A stretch of DNA of 64,000 nucleotides. Source: Rhodeus uyekii (Eukaryota; Chordata; Actinopteri; Cypriniformes; Acheilognathidae). A program made the translations under genes and the position numbers. The notes beneath the pieces are model-generated. The model ran no database searches, was not told the DNA's origin, and saw nothing but the letters and a program-made list of their open reading frames with translations. Positions 34,701 to 45,489 of this stretch are shown here, in pieces. Position 1 is the stretch's first letter, and every line of letters starts with the position of its first letter. The DNA lies in contig JAWRVZ010000025.1 of assembly GCA_037043235.1 (NCBI GenBank), positions 4,750,001 to 4,814,000 of the forward strand, given 5' to 3'.

Positions 34701-36629
34701 TCATTCCACAGTCACTGCGTCCACACTCTCCTGAGAGACCTCAGAGTCCAGTGAGTAGCAGGAGCTTCCATTATCCTGAGTGTCCTTGGCTCCCTCCTCT
34801 CCCGTGGCTGCGGTAATATCTGGCTGGCCCTCGCAGCCGTGGAGCAGCTGACCGCAAAAGCGGCTGTAGCGATGGTATCGGAGTGGCTTGCCCACATGGG
34901 CGAACATGTGCTCCTGTAGCTGGCTCTTCTGCGAGAAACGAAGATTGCAGACGGCACAGGCCATCTTTCGCTTTCGCGTAAAGGCTGCCAATGGGCTACC
35001 GCTCCGTCCGGTCCCACCGCCCCGCCTGAGTTCCACAGCCAGCTCATCTGCCAGGGCCTGGCTCTGCCGTAGAGCATCCTCCAGACTACCAGAGTCTATG
35101 CGCTCCTTATGAAGCCGCCTCTCCTCCAGGGATGTGTGCTCCCCAGATTTGTCTTCTGAAGGGCCTTCCATGAGACCGCTAGGCTCAAGGACACAGGCTG
35201 CATGGGTAAAAAGGTGCTCTTGTAGGCCTTCAGGTGAAAGACAACGTTCCCCACACCGGGGGCACAAAAGAGCTAGAGGGCCATCTTTGAATAGACCGGC
35301 TTGACAGGGGCTCACCTGGGAAGGGGAGAGAGAGCAAGGCTCCTTGTCGCCTTCCTGTTGTTGTTCTTCCTCCTCTACCCGTTCCTGTTTGATCCGTGCT
35401 GAAATGTCAGAGTCATCACCCGAGGCCACAGAGGACGCGGCACGGAAGCTTTGAGGCTGTCGCTCAGATGCAATGCCCTCCAGCCCTACAGCGAGGGCTA
35501 AACGGCCATGTGTGCGATCAGCCCTAGTGCTTGAGCAGCTGTCCTCAGGGTCCCGTGAACCACCAGCCTTCAGGCCGGAGTTCTCTTTACTGGCCAGCTG
35601 CGAAGAGATTTGAATGCCATACAAATTGGACATACGGATGGGGTCGGAGGATGCATCCTGTCCACCCTCACCTGTTTTACGGCAGAGTTGGTACGCATGG
35701 AGGAACTTGATGCCTTCCTGAAGTCTGCCCTGGTCTACAGGTTGTTTGGGGCCCATGCCTGTGTACATGATGTGTAACAGGTAGCTGAACACATCTGGTT
35801 GAATATCTGTGGGCTGGATCTTGATGCACTCACTGGAAAAAGCAAGAAAGTCAAAAACATAACTAGCAATTTATTAATTTACTTCAAATTATATGCAATA
35901 ATTGCCATTTGGTCTATTTTTAGTATTATTATTATGCAAAAAAAAATGCTATTTTGACTTCCTCCACATTCTTATTTGATTATCAGACTGTAAGCATAAT
36001 GGATGACATTTCAAATCAATACTGTTATGTTGGTACACTTCAAGATTAATTAAATAAGTGGTACAGTGATCCCTCGTTTATTGCGGTTAATGTGGACCGG
36101 AACCCCCCGCGGAAATACGCAAAGTAGGATCAGCCAATCAGCTCACGGGATACATCCACTCGTGCTTTCATTCGCCGGGAACCAATCACGTGTCTTGTCT
36201 GAGTGCCCGTGGGTGTGTACAAAGTCTCTGAGAGAGTTTCTTTCTTTGTCTGGCATCCTGGGAAACCGTTTCTCTCGCGTATTTCGATAAAACAGCACTG
36301 CTTTTCGCAATACGTCTGCTGATATGGTGGTATTTTTGAATTCTTATTTTTCGATAAATATTTTTTAATAATCTGCGATGCACTGAGGCCACGAAACTTG
36401 AAACGCAAAGTGGCAAGGGATTACTGTAGTTTGAAAATTGTAGAGCTTTAACTAACCTGGACTGGTGGATAAAGATCATTTTGAAGTAGTTTGAGAAGGC
36501 AGCGAGGACTGCACGATGAGCCTTGAAGTATACATTACCAATGGCAACAGTGCAGTCACACAGAAAGCCAAACTCCCTTTGGACATTCAGCTGCTGCAGG
36601 AGGAACAGACTATGACCAGATACGTCCAT
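34701..36629 (-). CDS. zbtb25: Zinc finger and BTB domain-containing 25
   Basis: Two coding exons, 36629-36457 and 35832-34701, join in frame to 434 residues (human 435). The BTB/POZ domain (about 1-115; LLQQLNVQREFGFLCDCTVA, FKAHRAVLAAFSNYFKMIF, SECIKIQPTDIQPDVFSYLL) mediates dimerisation and corepressor binding. Two C2H2 fingers lie at about 247-268 (CPRC...HLFTH) and 349-369 (CAVC...HMFAH). The C-terminus VSQESVDAVTVE matches the human end. A nuclear DNA-binding regulator is expected. The start is set by the conserved MDVSGHSL; an acceptor ('ctgtataacag') lies just upstream at 36636, so the first exon is noncoding. A transposon sits in the coding intron. Confidence 0.95.
36064..36426. mobile_element. 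Mariner/pogo-like MITE in zbtb25 intron
   Basis: Left end CAGTGATCCCTCG and right end caagggattactg are inverted repeats flanked by TA at 36062-36063 and 36427-36428. The element is 363 bases and has no transposase. Its edge is about 23 bases from the intron's 5' splice site. Retention of the intron would give a 147-codon frame ending inside it. Confidence 0.7.
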
Positions 36630-36989
36630 CTCAACCTGTTATACAGAACATACAAATTCAAATTCCTATGCATAACCTAAACAGCCTACTGTTCTGCATG
36701 TTACGCTGGTATTAGTAACAATAGAATTTACCTATATTAATCAGTGCAGTTTATGTAGTCAACATTTCTAGCAGCAAATACATTTTGTGAAAAAAACATC
36801 CTCTTCTATGATGAACGTACTTGACCTTTTATGTCTCATATCTTGATAAAATGTCATTTTGACATTTTTTAAGAGTTTTTCCAGTGCTACATATTGTGAT
36901 ATTTTGATTTTTAAGTTTTTTTTTTCAGGTCAAATACATCTAATTTAAGAAAACTTTTATGCTAATAAATATAATTGATTTACTGTGTT

Positions 36990-37095
36990 TGCATAAATTA
37001 TTTATATATATATATATATATTTTTTTTTTTTATATATAAATTTTAAAAAATAATATATAAAATATATATATATATATAATTTTTTTTTTTTTAA
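36990..37095. repeat. AT-rich microsatellite cluster
   Basis: (TA)n tracts at about 37002-37020 and 37064-37080 alternate with T runs. It lies upstream of the first coding exon of zbtb25. The T and TA runs give a false YIYI-type frame. Confidence 0.8.
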
Positions 37096-37966
37096 ACAAT
37101 ATAACAAATGTTTTAAAAATGTATGGCTCCAACAGGAATATAGAGTGTAAGCACTTAGCACATACTTTTAAACTATATTTTTCTTCTTATTTTTTTATCT
37201 TCTCGGACATATTTATTTTTTCTTGTCCCGCAGATGGTTTAGTTACAACGTGATAGACCAGTGCCAGAACGAACCAATGAAGTTCGTTTACTGAGTAACT
37301 GGCGCCCTCTATCGATCAAAATTGCAATTTTATTTGAACACATTTTGAGACATACCAGATGTTTACATCTGGATAGGATTGGCTTTTTTATCATTGAAAA
37401 AATGTGTAAATGACATTCTTACATTATGTAAAGCTATTATTTGGGGATTTTATAAGAAGAATTTTCTTCTGAAGCGGTGTGTTCTTCGGAATGTATAACT
37501 TAATTGAAGATTGACATATTGAATCATTGTAGCCTATGAATTATAGCCTACTTAATACCTGCGGAGAAACAGCAACGATTGGGTTGTATTTAATGGTTAC
37601 AAGGCAACATTTGAAAATCTTTGCATGCAGAGCCGGCCAGACAATACCTGACAGTGATTCTTAAATTCATTACACAAAAGGACATTTACAAACAGCAAAC
37701 GTCGCATATGAAAATGTCAACGAATGGATAATACACAAAATATCGTGTAGGAGCTATTTAGTTCATGTTCCAGAAATATGCACAGTCTGACTCCCAGTAG
37801 ATTTGTCCGCGACAGAATCATAATTTTTACACGTCTAGTCTACACCGATCAAGTGTTGTCGAAGAAAAGGTGTACGTTTTCATGCACCTTGGCCAACAAA
37901 ACATGCATGTACTTTGCAAAGCACAGACACAATGCATTCACACGGTCCCAAAAAATGCAATCTTAC

Positions 37967-38200
37967 CAACTATATGAGAGAAACGGCTAATAATTTCGTG
38001 TTTGTTGCAGCAGGAAAATTCTCTTATGGTCTCGCGGTTCTTCATGCGATTGACGGCTTAGCTTGTTATCCGTCACGTGACCGTACTGTACATTAGCTGA
38101 TCCAGACGCACGCATGGTGAAAACATACAAATCAGACGCCTCGCTTGTGTTCATGTCCTCGTTCGTTAGGTTTTTGTTCTTTTATGTCGAAGGATCACTC
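37967..38200 (-). promoter_or_regulatory. zbtb25: Putative zbtb25 promoter and noncoding first exon
   Basis: A perfect palindrome GTCACGTGAC, an E-box of the USF/MITF/TFE3 type, is at 38072-38081. A minus-strand donor 'gttg|gtaaga' at 37966-37961 could end a noncoding exon starting just downstream of the palindrome. It would join the acceptor at 36636. The exact start is inferred. Confidence 0.45.
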
Positions 38201-38819
38201 AGGCGCAGTAGAACTATAGACAATGCCATGGTCTATCTAGTGCGGTAAACTCGCTAAATGAAAATGTTGTATGAACATTTGAAAACTTGCATGGACATCT
38301 GAGGCTCTCATGAAATTGTTTTACTTGAACACATATAGCCAACACAGGGACACTTCTAACAACTTAAACAGCCTACTTGAACAATATATGTCTGTGTAAA
38401 ATCATCACACATCTTATAGATTATAGACTTAATAGAGTAAGCTAATAGAGTTAGCTTACTTTTGAACTATTGTAATTATATCAAATGTAAAACAAATGTT
38501 TAATAATGGCCCATAAAGCTATGTGGTGTAAAATACTTCTCATTTCAATCATAGTCAAATACAAACTTCTTTGGAGAAATTCAGTTCCCCGGAATGCTTG
38601 GCATGGTGGCTTGGCAATATTTATTACATTTTTATTATTTCTATAAAAATTACATTAGGCCTATATAAAACTACTAGCAAAATAAGTAGCTCTTGCTGAA
38701 AAAGGTATAAAATGTAAGCTAAATTACATCGTTATTCCTATTATGTTCTCAGCACGAATGTTCCCGCATTCGTCCTGAAGAGCATATTTTCATACATGGT
38801 TTGGTTGCATTTTCACTGC

Positions 38820-39061
38820 TGCGCGTGCTGGGGCGGGCTGGATTTGCGTGAGCGGGGCCGGATCTCAGTGCGGTGATAGAGCTCGCACAGCGGCTGTGCG
38901 GAAGTTCTTTCATCCGCGCTGCACAGAAGGGGCTTCGCCCTCGAGATTAGCTACTCGTCCCAAGTTTTCGCTTGGACGAAGGCAAAAGAGGTGGAACTTC
39001 TTCGCTCTGTGTTTTAACTCGAATTCTGTCGTTCGCTACAAGTTAGCGCCCATTACCGTCG
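38820..39061 (+). promoter_or_regulatory. zbtb1: zbtb1 GC-rich promoter and noncoding first exon
   Basis: GC boxes (ggggcgggctgg near 38831, gcggggccgg near 38851) open a CpG-rich stretch. It ends with a consensus donor 'accgtcg|gtgagt' (exon end 39061). The matching acceptor 'attgtttgcag' ends at 40261, four bases before the zbtb1 start codon. A 102-codon frame here is probably untranslated leader. Confidence 0.6.
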
Positions 39062-39319
39062 GTGAGTATTTTCCGTGTGTTTTGCGTGTAAACACGAGCT
39101 GCAGTATCGTGAAGCTCATAGCGTATGTGCGGGAAGCTGCGCGGGGGTGGCACTGAATGCTTGCGTGAGAGATCTCCCTACGACAATGGTCAGATATATT
39201 CTGTTCTGCTGTGTCTTGAGTAACAGATCCTTTTAAAACTTAATGTTGTCACTATGGGCAATCGTATGGTCAAATCTTTAGTGTGTTGTCTAAGTAGTTT
39301 GATTTTACTTTTAAGTGCG

Positions 39320-39395
39320 GTGTATGATTGACAGCCACAACGCCCGCATGATTCTGTGTCTGAAACGGGCCAATGAGAACGCGGGGGCGGGATGT
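39320..39395 (+). promoter_or_regulatory. zbtb1: CCAAT/GC-box/Pbx-Meis cluster
   Basis: TGATTGACAG (Pbx/Meis type) at 39324-39333, CCAAT at 39370-39374 and gggggcgggat from about 39383 lie within 70 bases. They may be a second zbtb1 promoter or an intronic enhancer. The evidence is motif matches only. Confidence 0.35.
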
Positions 39396-39659
39396 AAACC
39401 TCTCTGGCTTTATGATGGAGCTGTACGACGGAAACGAGATAAATTTGAAGATTATTATACTGTAGATTCGATTAGTTATTAAAGCCAGATCAATTGAATT
39501 ATTCACCATATTTTCCGTTCTTAAGGAATTTTATCTGGTTGCTCATTTGGTTAAAATACAATGCAAATATTTGTTTCATATAGCCAAATGGCAATTACCT
39601 TAGTGTTACATCTAGGTGGGCAATACTAGTTGATTAGTGAGTTTGACTGTTTTATCTAT

Positions 39660-39970
39660 AGTTTTCTTATATAGTGTACACTACTGTTCAGAATTTTGAG
39701 GACAGTACCAAATCAGAATTTTAAAATGATTTTGAAGGATCATGTGATACTGAATACTGAAATGATGATGCTGAAAATTCAGTTTTGCCATTACAGGAAT
39801 AAATTGATTTTAAAGTGTATTCAAATAGAAAATATCTTTCTTATATTGATATAATATTTCACAATTTTGCAGTTTTTGCTCTTATTTTTCTATAAAATAA
39901 ATAAAATGCTTCTTTTCAAACCATTAAAAAGCTTTTAATGATTTTTTTGTCCTTCTCAGCTGTTTGAAAC
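39660..39970 (+). repeat. High-copy interspersed repeat
   Basis: It begins 'gtacactactgttcagaatt' and contains 'gaaggatcatgtgatactga'. It lies in the intron between the noncoding first exon and the coding exon of zbtb1. Confidence 0.65.
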
Positions 39971-40265
39971 ATTGCATAATAATTATTAAAAGTTGAAGTT
40001 TTTTTTTTATTATTCATCCTGTTTTTAAGATGTTTTAAAAAAAATTGTGTATTTATTTTTGGTTGTCCTCTGGTGAGTGTTGTCATTGACAGCATGACAA
40101 GTTAAAAATAGTTCAACTTTAAAATGTATCTAGAGACACCCAAACTCCATGTTTCATTCCATTTTTAAAGTATGTTTTGAACATCCACATTTTGCAAATC
40201 AATGCATTTTCATGTATAGGATCTTATGTGTTCATATGTGTTTCTTAATGATTGTTTGCAGGGTA

Positions 40266-42299
40266 ATGGCAAGGCCAAGCCACAGTGAGCATGTCTTGCA
40301 GCAGCTCAACAACCAAAGGGAGTGGGGTTTCCTCTGTGACTGCTGCATTGCCATAGGGGACATTTATTTCAGGGCCCACAAGGCTGTGCTGGCAGCCTGC
40401 AGTTCGTACTTCAGAATGATGTTCATCCGGGATCAGCAGGGGACTGCACGGTTTGATCTCAGCAACATGCAGATCAGCGCAGAGTGCTTTGATCTCATTC
40501 TTCAGCTCATGTACCTTGGCCGAATTGCTGTGGATCACTATGAGTTTGAGGAACTGAAATCATCTATGACCTACCTACAAATGTACTACATCCCAGACTC
40601 ACTCGAGGACCTCCGAGACATCAGAACATCCAATCTGACACCCTCGTCATCTGCGTCGTCCTCTTCATCGTCCAGTTCCTCGTCCTCATCCAGCGTGGTT
40701 GGAGGCAAGATGATGTTTGGTGTTCGAATGTTTGAGCAGCAGCGGCCAAGCCCTTCTGAGAATGAACGCACAGCAAAAGCCTCAACCACAACTGCTCGTC
40801 AAACCATTAACATCTCAACTGTCAGGCCTGCTGAAGATGTGGTCATCACACATCCTCCACCACACTCAGAGACCATTGTAGACCAGCCATGTGACTTGAG
40901 GAAGAGAACTTCAGGCCGAAGCTCTGCCATGAAAGAACGTCCTCGGTTTGGACGCACATACACATGCGATGATTGTGGCTTTGTCTTCAGCTGTGAAAAG
41001 CTGCTCATCGAACACATCCTCACATGCACCAATCGCAAAGCTTTCCAGACACCCAAAGTCAGCAAAGAGGGTTATGGTGATGCTGGCAAAGCCGAGAGTT
41101 CAAATTTAGAGGGTACAGATGAACACAGAGCAGTTTGCAAGGGCGAAGAGGACTGGCCAGACCATAAGTCGAATACAGAGACCGTGATCCGGTCCATTGC
41201 CACTGGCATGGACAGCGAAGCTGCCTTCTCCAGGAATATAACCATTAAAGTGGAACGAGACAATGATTCTGAGAGTGATTTGGAAACTATTAAAGTCATC
41301 AAAGTAGGGAACCATAACGTAGGTAGCTGCAAAGTTCGTACCAGGGCATACAAAGACAATCTTGCAGACCAGATAAAGTTTGACAGCGAGGAAGAGGCTG
41401 GAGTATCTGGCATGGATGCTTTGGAGGGCCAAAGCACAGGGTTAGAGACTGATCCAAAGGTGCACCGGATCAAAGAGGAAAAGCGAGATGGTGCGTGCAT
41501 TCCATGTGAGTTGTGCGGAGCCCTGTTGACGGAGGAAGATCAGTCTGCTCATTACATCTCCAGCCACATGGGACATATATGCGCCTGTGGAAGGTGCGGC
41601 CAAGTGCTCATTAAAGGCAGGCAGCTGCAGGAGCACGCAGAGCGCTGTGGTGAACCCCAAGGGGCTGAGACGGACTCTCCAGGTGAGGATTCGCTTCTAC
41701 TTGAAGATGCCGAGGCTATGGAAGAAAGCTTACTGGAAGGTGCCGACCTGGGCTTTCGCTGTCCACTCTGTGGGTTGATATTTGAAAGTGAAAGTCTTGC
41801 AGTGGAGCATACACTGGCTTGTCCAGAACAGGAGCCCTTCCGGCCTGTCCTGTTGGAAGACAGCAGCGAGCCAGACCATCGGCGCAAACATTTCTGTGCA
41901 ATTTGTGGCAAAGGCTTTTACCAAAGGTGTCACCTACGGGAGCACTACACTGTGCACACCAAGGAAAAGCAGTTCACCTGTCAGACCTGCGGGAAACAGT
42001 TTCTGCGCGAAAGACAGCTGCGGTTGCACACTGACATGCACAAGGGAATGGCGCGTTACGTCTGCCCTGTTTGCGATCAAGGTACGTTCCTTAAACACGA
42101 TCATGTGCGACACATGATCTCTCACCTATCTGCCGGAGAGACTATCTGCCAGGTGTGCTTCCAGATTTTCCCCAGTGGTGAGCATCTGGAGAAGCACATG
42201 GATGTGCATCTGTACATCTGCGGCGTTTGCGGAGAGAAGTTCCGCCTCCGGAAAGACATGAGGAGCCACTACAACTCCAAGCACACCAAGAGACAATGA
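40266..42299 (+). CDS. zbtb1: Zinc finger and BTB domain-containing 1
   Basis: One coding exon encodes 677 residues (human 713). ZBTB1 is a nuclear repressor needed for lymphoid development and DNA-damage tolerance in mammals. The BTB domain (about 1-118; VLQQLNNQREWGFLCDCCIA) is followed by a serine run (about 122-142). C2H2-type fingers lie near residues 234, 414, 439, 499, 544, 572, 600, 628 and 652. The C-terminal block from HFCAICGKGFYQRCHLREHY to the end is almost identical to human. I start at ATG 40266, giving MARPSHSEHVLQQL, because human begins MAKPSHSSYVLQQL and an acceptor ends at 40261. The frame open upstream to 40149 is intron. Confidence 0.96.
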   Translation: MARPSHSEHVLQQLNNQREWGFLCDCCIAIGDIYFRAHKAVLAACSSYFRMMFIRDQQGTARFDLSNMQISAECFDLILQLMYLGRIAVDHYEFEELKSSMTYLQMYYIPDSLEDLRDIRTSNLTPSSSASSSSSSSSSSSSSVVGGKMMFGVRMFEQQRPSPSENERTAKASTTTARQTINISTVRPAEDVVITHPPPHSETIVDQPCDLRKRTSGRSSAMKERPRFGRTYTCDDCGFVFSCEKLLIEHILTCTNRKAFQTPKVSKEGYGDAGKAESSNLEGTDEHRAVCKGEEDWPDHKSNTETVIRSIATGMDSEAAFSRNITIKVERDNDSESDLETIKVIKVGNHNVGSCKVRTRAYKDNLADQIKFDSEEEAGVSGMDALEGQSTGLETDPKVHRIKEEKRDGACIPCELCGALLTEEDQSAHYISSHMGHICACGRCGQVLIKGRQLQEHAERCGEPQGAETDSPGEDSLLLEDAEAMEESLLEGADLGFRCPLCGLIFESESLAVEHTLACPEQEPFRPVLLEDSSEPDHRRKHFCAICGKGFYQRCHLREHYTVHTKEKQFTCQTCGKQFLRERQLRLHTDMHKGMARYVCPVCDQGTFLKHDHVRHMISHLSAGETICQVCFQIFPSGEHLEKHMDVHLYICGVCGEKFRLRKDMRSHYNSKHTKRQ

Positions 42300-44050
42300 G
42301 AGGCCTCGCTCTGCTTTGAAATAAGCCATACTGTAAATGTGAGAACAGATCTATGCACTTAGACACCAATTGTAACCTTTGCAACTGCACTTTCTGTGTG
42401 TATGCAAATTCTGGATGTGTTATTCAATGTTTTTGGTGGGAGATAGTGCCTCAAGCTTTTGTTTTCATTTTCTTATACTTAAAGATAGATATCCAGACAC
42501 TGGTTGAGTCTAGATATCGACTAAATCACACTATCTGTGGTGTTTCAGTTGAAAATGCTATATAGGTTTGTAGTTATGATACTGGCCCATGGCTAATAGT
42601 TTTATATCCAAAAAATTATATCTGTTCATGAAGCTTTAATGATGGTGCGCATTGGCTTGTTAAAGTTTACCAACGTTTTAACATTAGTATTTAAGATAAT
42701 TTTGTCAAAGGGGTAAATTTGTTTGTTATTGGTGGTGCTCTTCTTTTTTCTTCTTCTTTTTTGTGTGTGAACATACAGCTTCCATTCATCATAATTTCAA
42801 GAAGCTCTGGTGTCATCACCTGTTATAATCCTCCATGTTCAATTGTCTTTAAAGAGATAGTTTGGCCAAAATAAACTATCCCTTTAGATAATAAAGGAGA
42901 ATAGATTGCTAATACTATCCAGGCACTTTTCCTTCCTTTTCCAGAACACTAAAAATACTGTAAAAAGCAAAGAAAAACACTTTTATTGATGCCTTTCAGC
43001 TAGCTGTACATGCTTAATTGTCACTCACACAAAACCCAGGAATCTATGCAAAAATATTGTAAATTCAACCCTAATTTAGCTTGATGTGAACATGGAGTAA
43101 AACAACATATATTGTGTGTAGATATTTCGGTATCCCAAAGATATTAATGTAATATTAAAACAAACAGATTTATAAAATCCTTCGGTTTGTACACAAGATT
43201 AAGTATCTGGTTATATTAAGGGCCATGTGACTATTGTTCAGCGCAATCAAGCTATGTGATTTTGTTTAGGGTCCAGCTAAAGCTTATATCGGCTTATAAA
43301 AGGTCTCAACATTTCAAATATTTCACACCTTGTAGAATTATTTTGGCTGGATGTGAAGTATGTGGAAATGGCATATAATGCTTGCACAAGGGTGTAGGGT
43401 AAATTATTATGTTTGTATTAATAAACAAGCACTTCAGCAATTGTTATCCTGTGAAATAACCAGGTTGGTTTGCTTTTGGTTCATGTTTTAAAAGTTTAAT
43501 TACATGGTGTTCATACAGACCAGAGAGCAGATTTTTGGAGCTGCGATCAATGAGAACCATCAATATTGATTAATCTTGGCACAGTGGATTAAGAGCAGGT
43601 AGTCTGGCTAAACTTTGGACAGTTGTTGCTCCACGTTTCTGTTTGCAATTTGTTGCCACATTCAAGTGAACTGGCTGATTAAGGCTAAGGTAACTTAATG
43701 ACTTTATGTATTGATTGTGTAAAGGAATATCAGGACTGTGTTACAGTGGGGCTTATGCAGCTCTTATCTATTCTTCATCAGTAGTCACATTTGTGAAGGA
43801 TTATCAAATAAATAAAGTATAGGACCAAAGCAAGCAAGTAATATTTACAGACAAACAGCTCAAACATTTACGCTGGCTTTTCAGCAGTAACGGGTTGTGT
43901 TGTGATCTAAACCTGAACAAAATGTGGTAGAAATATTGCAAGGAAAATATGCAAATACTGATTTTTGTTCATATTTTAAAAGTTTCCTTCAGTGTCTCAT
44001 ATGTTCTTTGATTTTAAAAAGATGGATTGAAATAAAAGTTTAAAAATTGG
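42300..44050 (+). other. zbtb1: zbtb1 3'UTR
   Basis: AT-rich untranslated sequence. Possible poly(A) signals are aataaa near 43421, 43809 and 44031. A small inverted element end (gatagtttggccaaaataaactatc) is near 42855-42880. No gene is recognised. Confidence 0.5.
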
Positions 44051-44382
44051 TGATTTTTGTGATGTAATTGATAGGAAAGCGAAACAATTTTTTAGGATGT
44101 AATTACTGTGTTATTTGGCAATGATTAATGTATCATATTAAGCATTTTCTGTTGTCAGACTACAGGCTGACTGTTGAATTATTATAACCCTCTGACTGTT
44201 GGACAATGGCAGTGTAATATTTGTTATGCAAATGATAGCTCCAAACCCATCCGGGATATTTTATCCCTTTATTTAACCAACCATATCAAATACAATAACT
44301 CACATTGAGGAATCCTCTGTCAAATGTGATAATTGAAAAAAAGTAATTTTAAAAAGTAGTAATGAAAGATTTAACTTCAAAT

Positions 44383-44383
<1 letters not shown>

Positions 44384-44441
<58 letters not shown>

Positions 44442-44529
44442 CACATATACATATACATGTGTGTGTATATATATATATTTATATATGTATATGTGGTGTG
44501 AAAAACTTTTTCACACTACTGTATGTATG

Positions 44530-44572
<43 letters not shown>
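44384..44572. repeat. (GT)n/(TA)n compound microsatellite with nested palindromes
   Basis: GT then TA runs are followed by an 18-base perfect inverted pair (44437-44454 with 44483-44500) and a 21-base palindrome GTGTGAAAAAcTTTTTCACAC (44496-44516). A second (TA)n run follows. The YIYI-type open frames here are artefacts. Confidence 0.9.
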
Positions 44573-44575
<3 letters not shown>

Positions 44576-45145
44576 GATTTATAAAATGATACTACTCCTT
44601 TCTTCACTCTATAATTTGGTGCATTATTTGCTATAAGTTTTATGTAACTTGTTTACAAATGCAAGCTTAATTTGTCAAACTTAACATAAAAGACCAACAA
44701 CCTGCATTTCAGAAATTATATATCACGTTTCTGATATATGTGACAATGGTTTGCTTTTGCAGATTTCTTTTTTGTGGCATCATTGTAATGTGAAGTGCTG
44801 TGGAAATGCATTAGTACTCCAATCATCCTACTTGTAACCTCTAAAGGTCTTTCCAGAAAGCCACAACTCTTATTTTGACATTAAGGTGCAAAGTTAGAAC
44901 AAGGAGTAATTTGTGTCCCTCTGTAGGAAAGTAAAACATAGAGAACTAATCAAACACATGATTGAACGAACGTTAACAGTGTTTGTTTGTTTCCAAGGTA
45001 GTGTCACCATTGACCTCTAGATGGTGACATTTGTAGAAATTCTAGAGGTGCTTTTTATACATAAACCACTATCTACAGGTTAGGTTTGGACAAGATGATC
45101 TTAGGGATTTATACAGATGAATTACAGCCCTTTTTGGCAGGCTGG

Positions 45146-45486
45146 AGATGGTTTCCAAAACCACAAGCTCTTTGGCTGCAAAGGCAGTCAAGCTGCAACA
45201 TGTAGGCATTAAAAGGCTTTTAAATGTTCTTTTAAAATCCTCTTTTTGTATTTAATGCCTAAATGCCATTAGACTACTTCTATGCCAAACTCTAAATATC
45301 AGCACAACATCATCCCTCCCATACATAGCCTTTACTTTGCTATAAGTATCTGTGTGAAATGCCCAAATAGGGTCTCAATCTCACAAATGAGTTTATGTCT
45401 GGTTAAAAGCCTTTTAATGCCTACATGTTCCCCTAACAGCTAGACTGCCTTTGCAGCCAATGAGCTTGTGGTTTTGGAAACCACTG
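45146..45486. mobile_element. Fold-back element with about 80-base inverted arms
   Basis: The left arm (45146-45223) and right arm (45403-45486) are reverse complements with a few mismatches. Shared blocks include ggtttccaaaaccacaagct, tggctgcaaaggcagt and catgtaggcattaaaaggct. About 180 bases separate them. No coding frame or clear target duplication was seen. This is a hairpin-forming MITE or fold-back transposon. Confidence 0.75.
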
Positions 45487-45489
45487 CTC

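Noticed and set aside
36186..36456. Continuation of the first zbtb25 exon as a 147-codon gene
   Set aside because: A proper donor ends the exon at 36457. The extra codons lie in the intron and its transposon and do not match ZBTB25.
40149..40265. N-terminal extension of zbtb1 by 39 codons
   Set aside because: A splice acceptor ends at 40261 and the human protein begins at the Met corresponding to 40266; the upstream frame is intron.
44362..44589. Coding frames rich in YIYI
   Set aside because: They are translations of GT and TA microsatellites.
45146..45486. A microRNA precursor
   Set aside because: The arms are about 80 bases with a 180-base loop, far larger than a normal miRNA hairpin; a fold-back element fits better.
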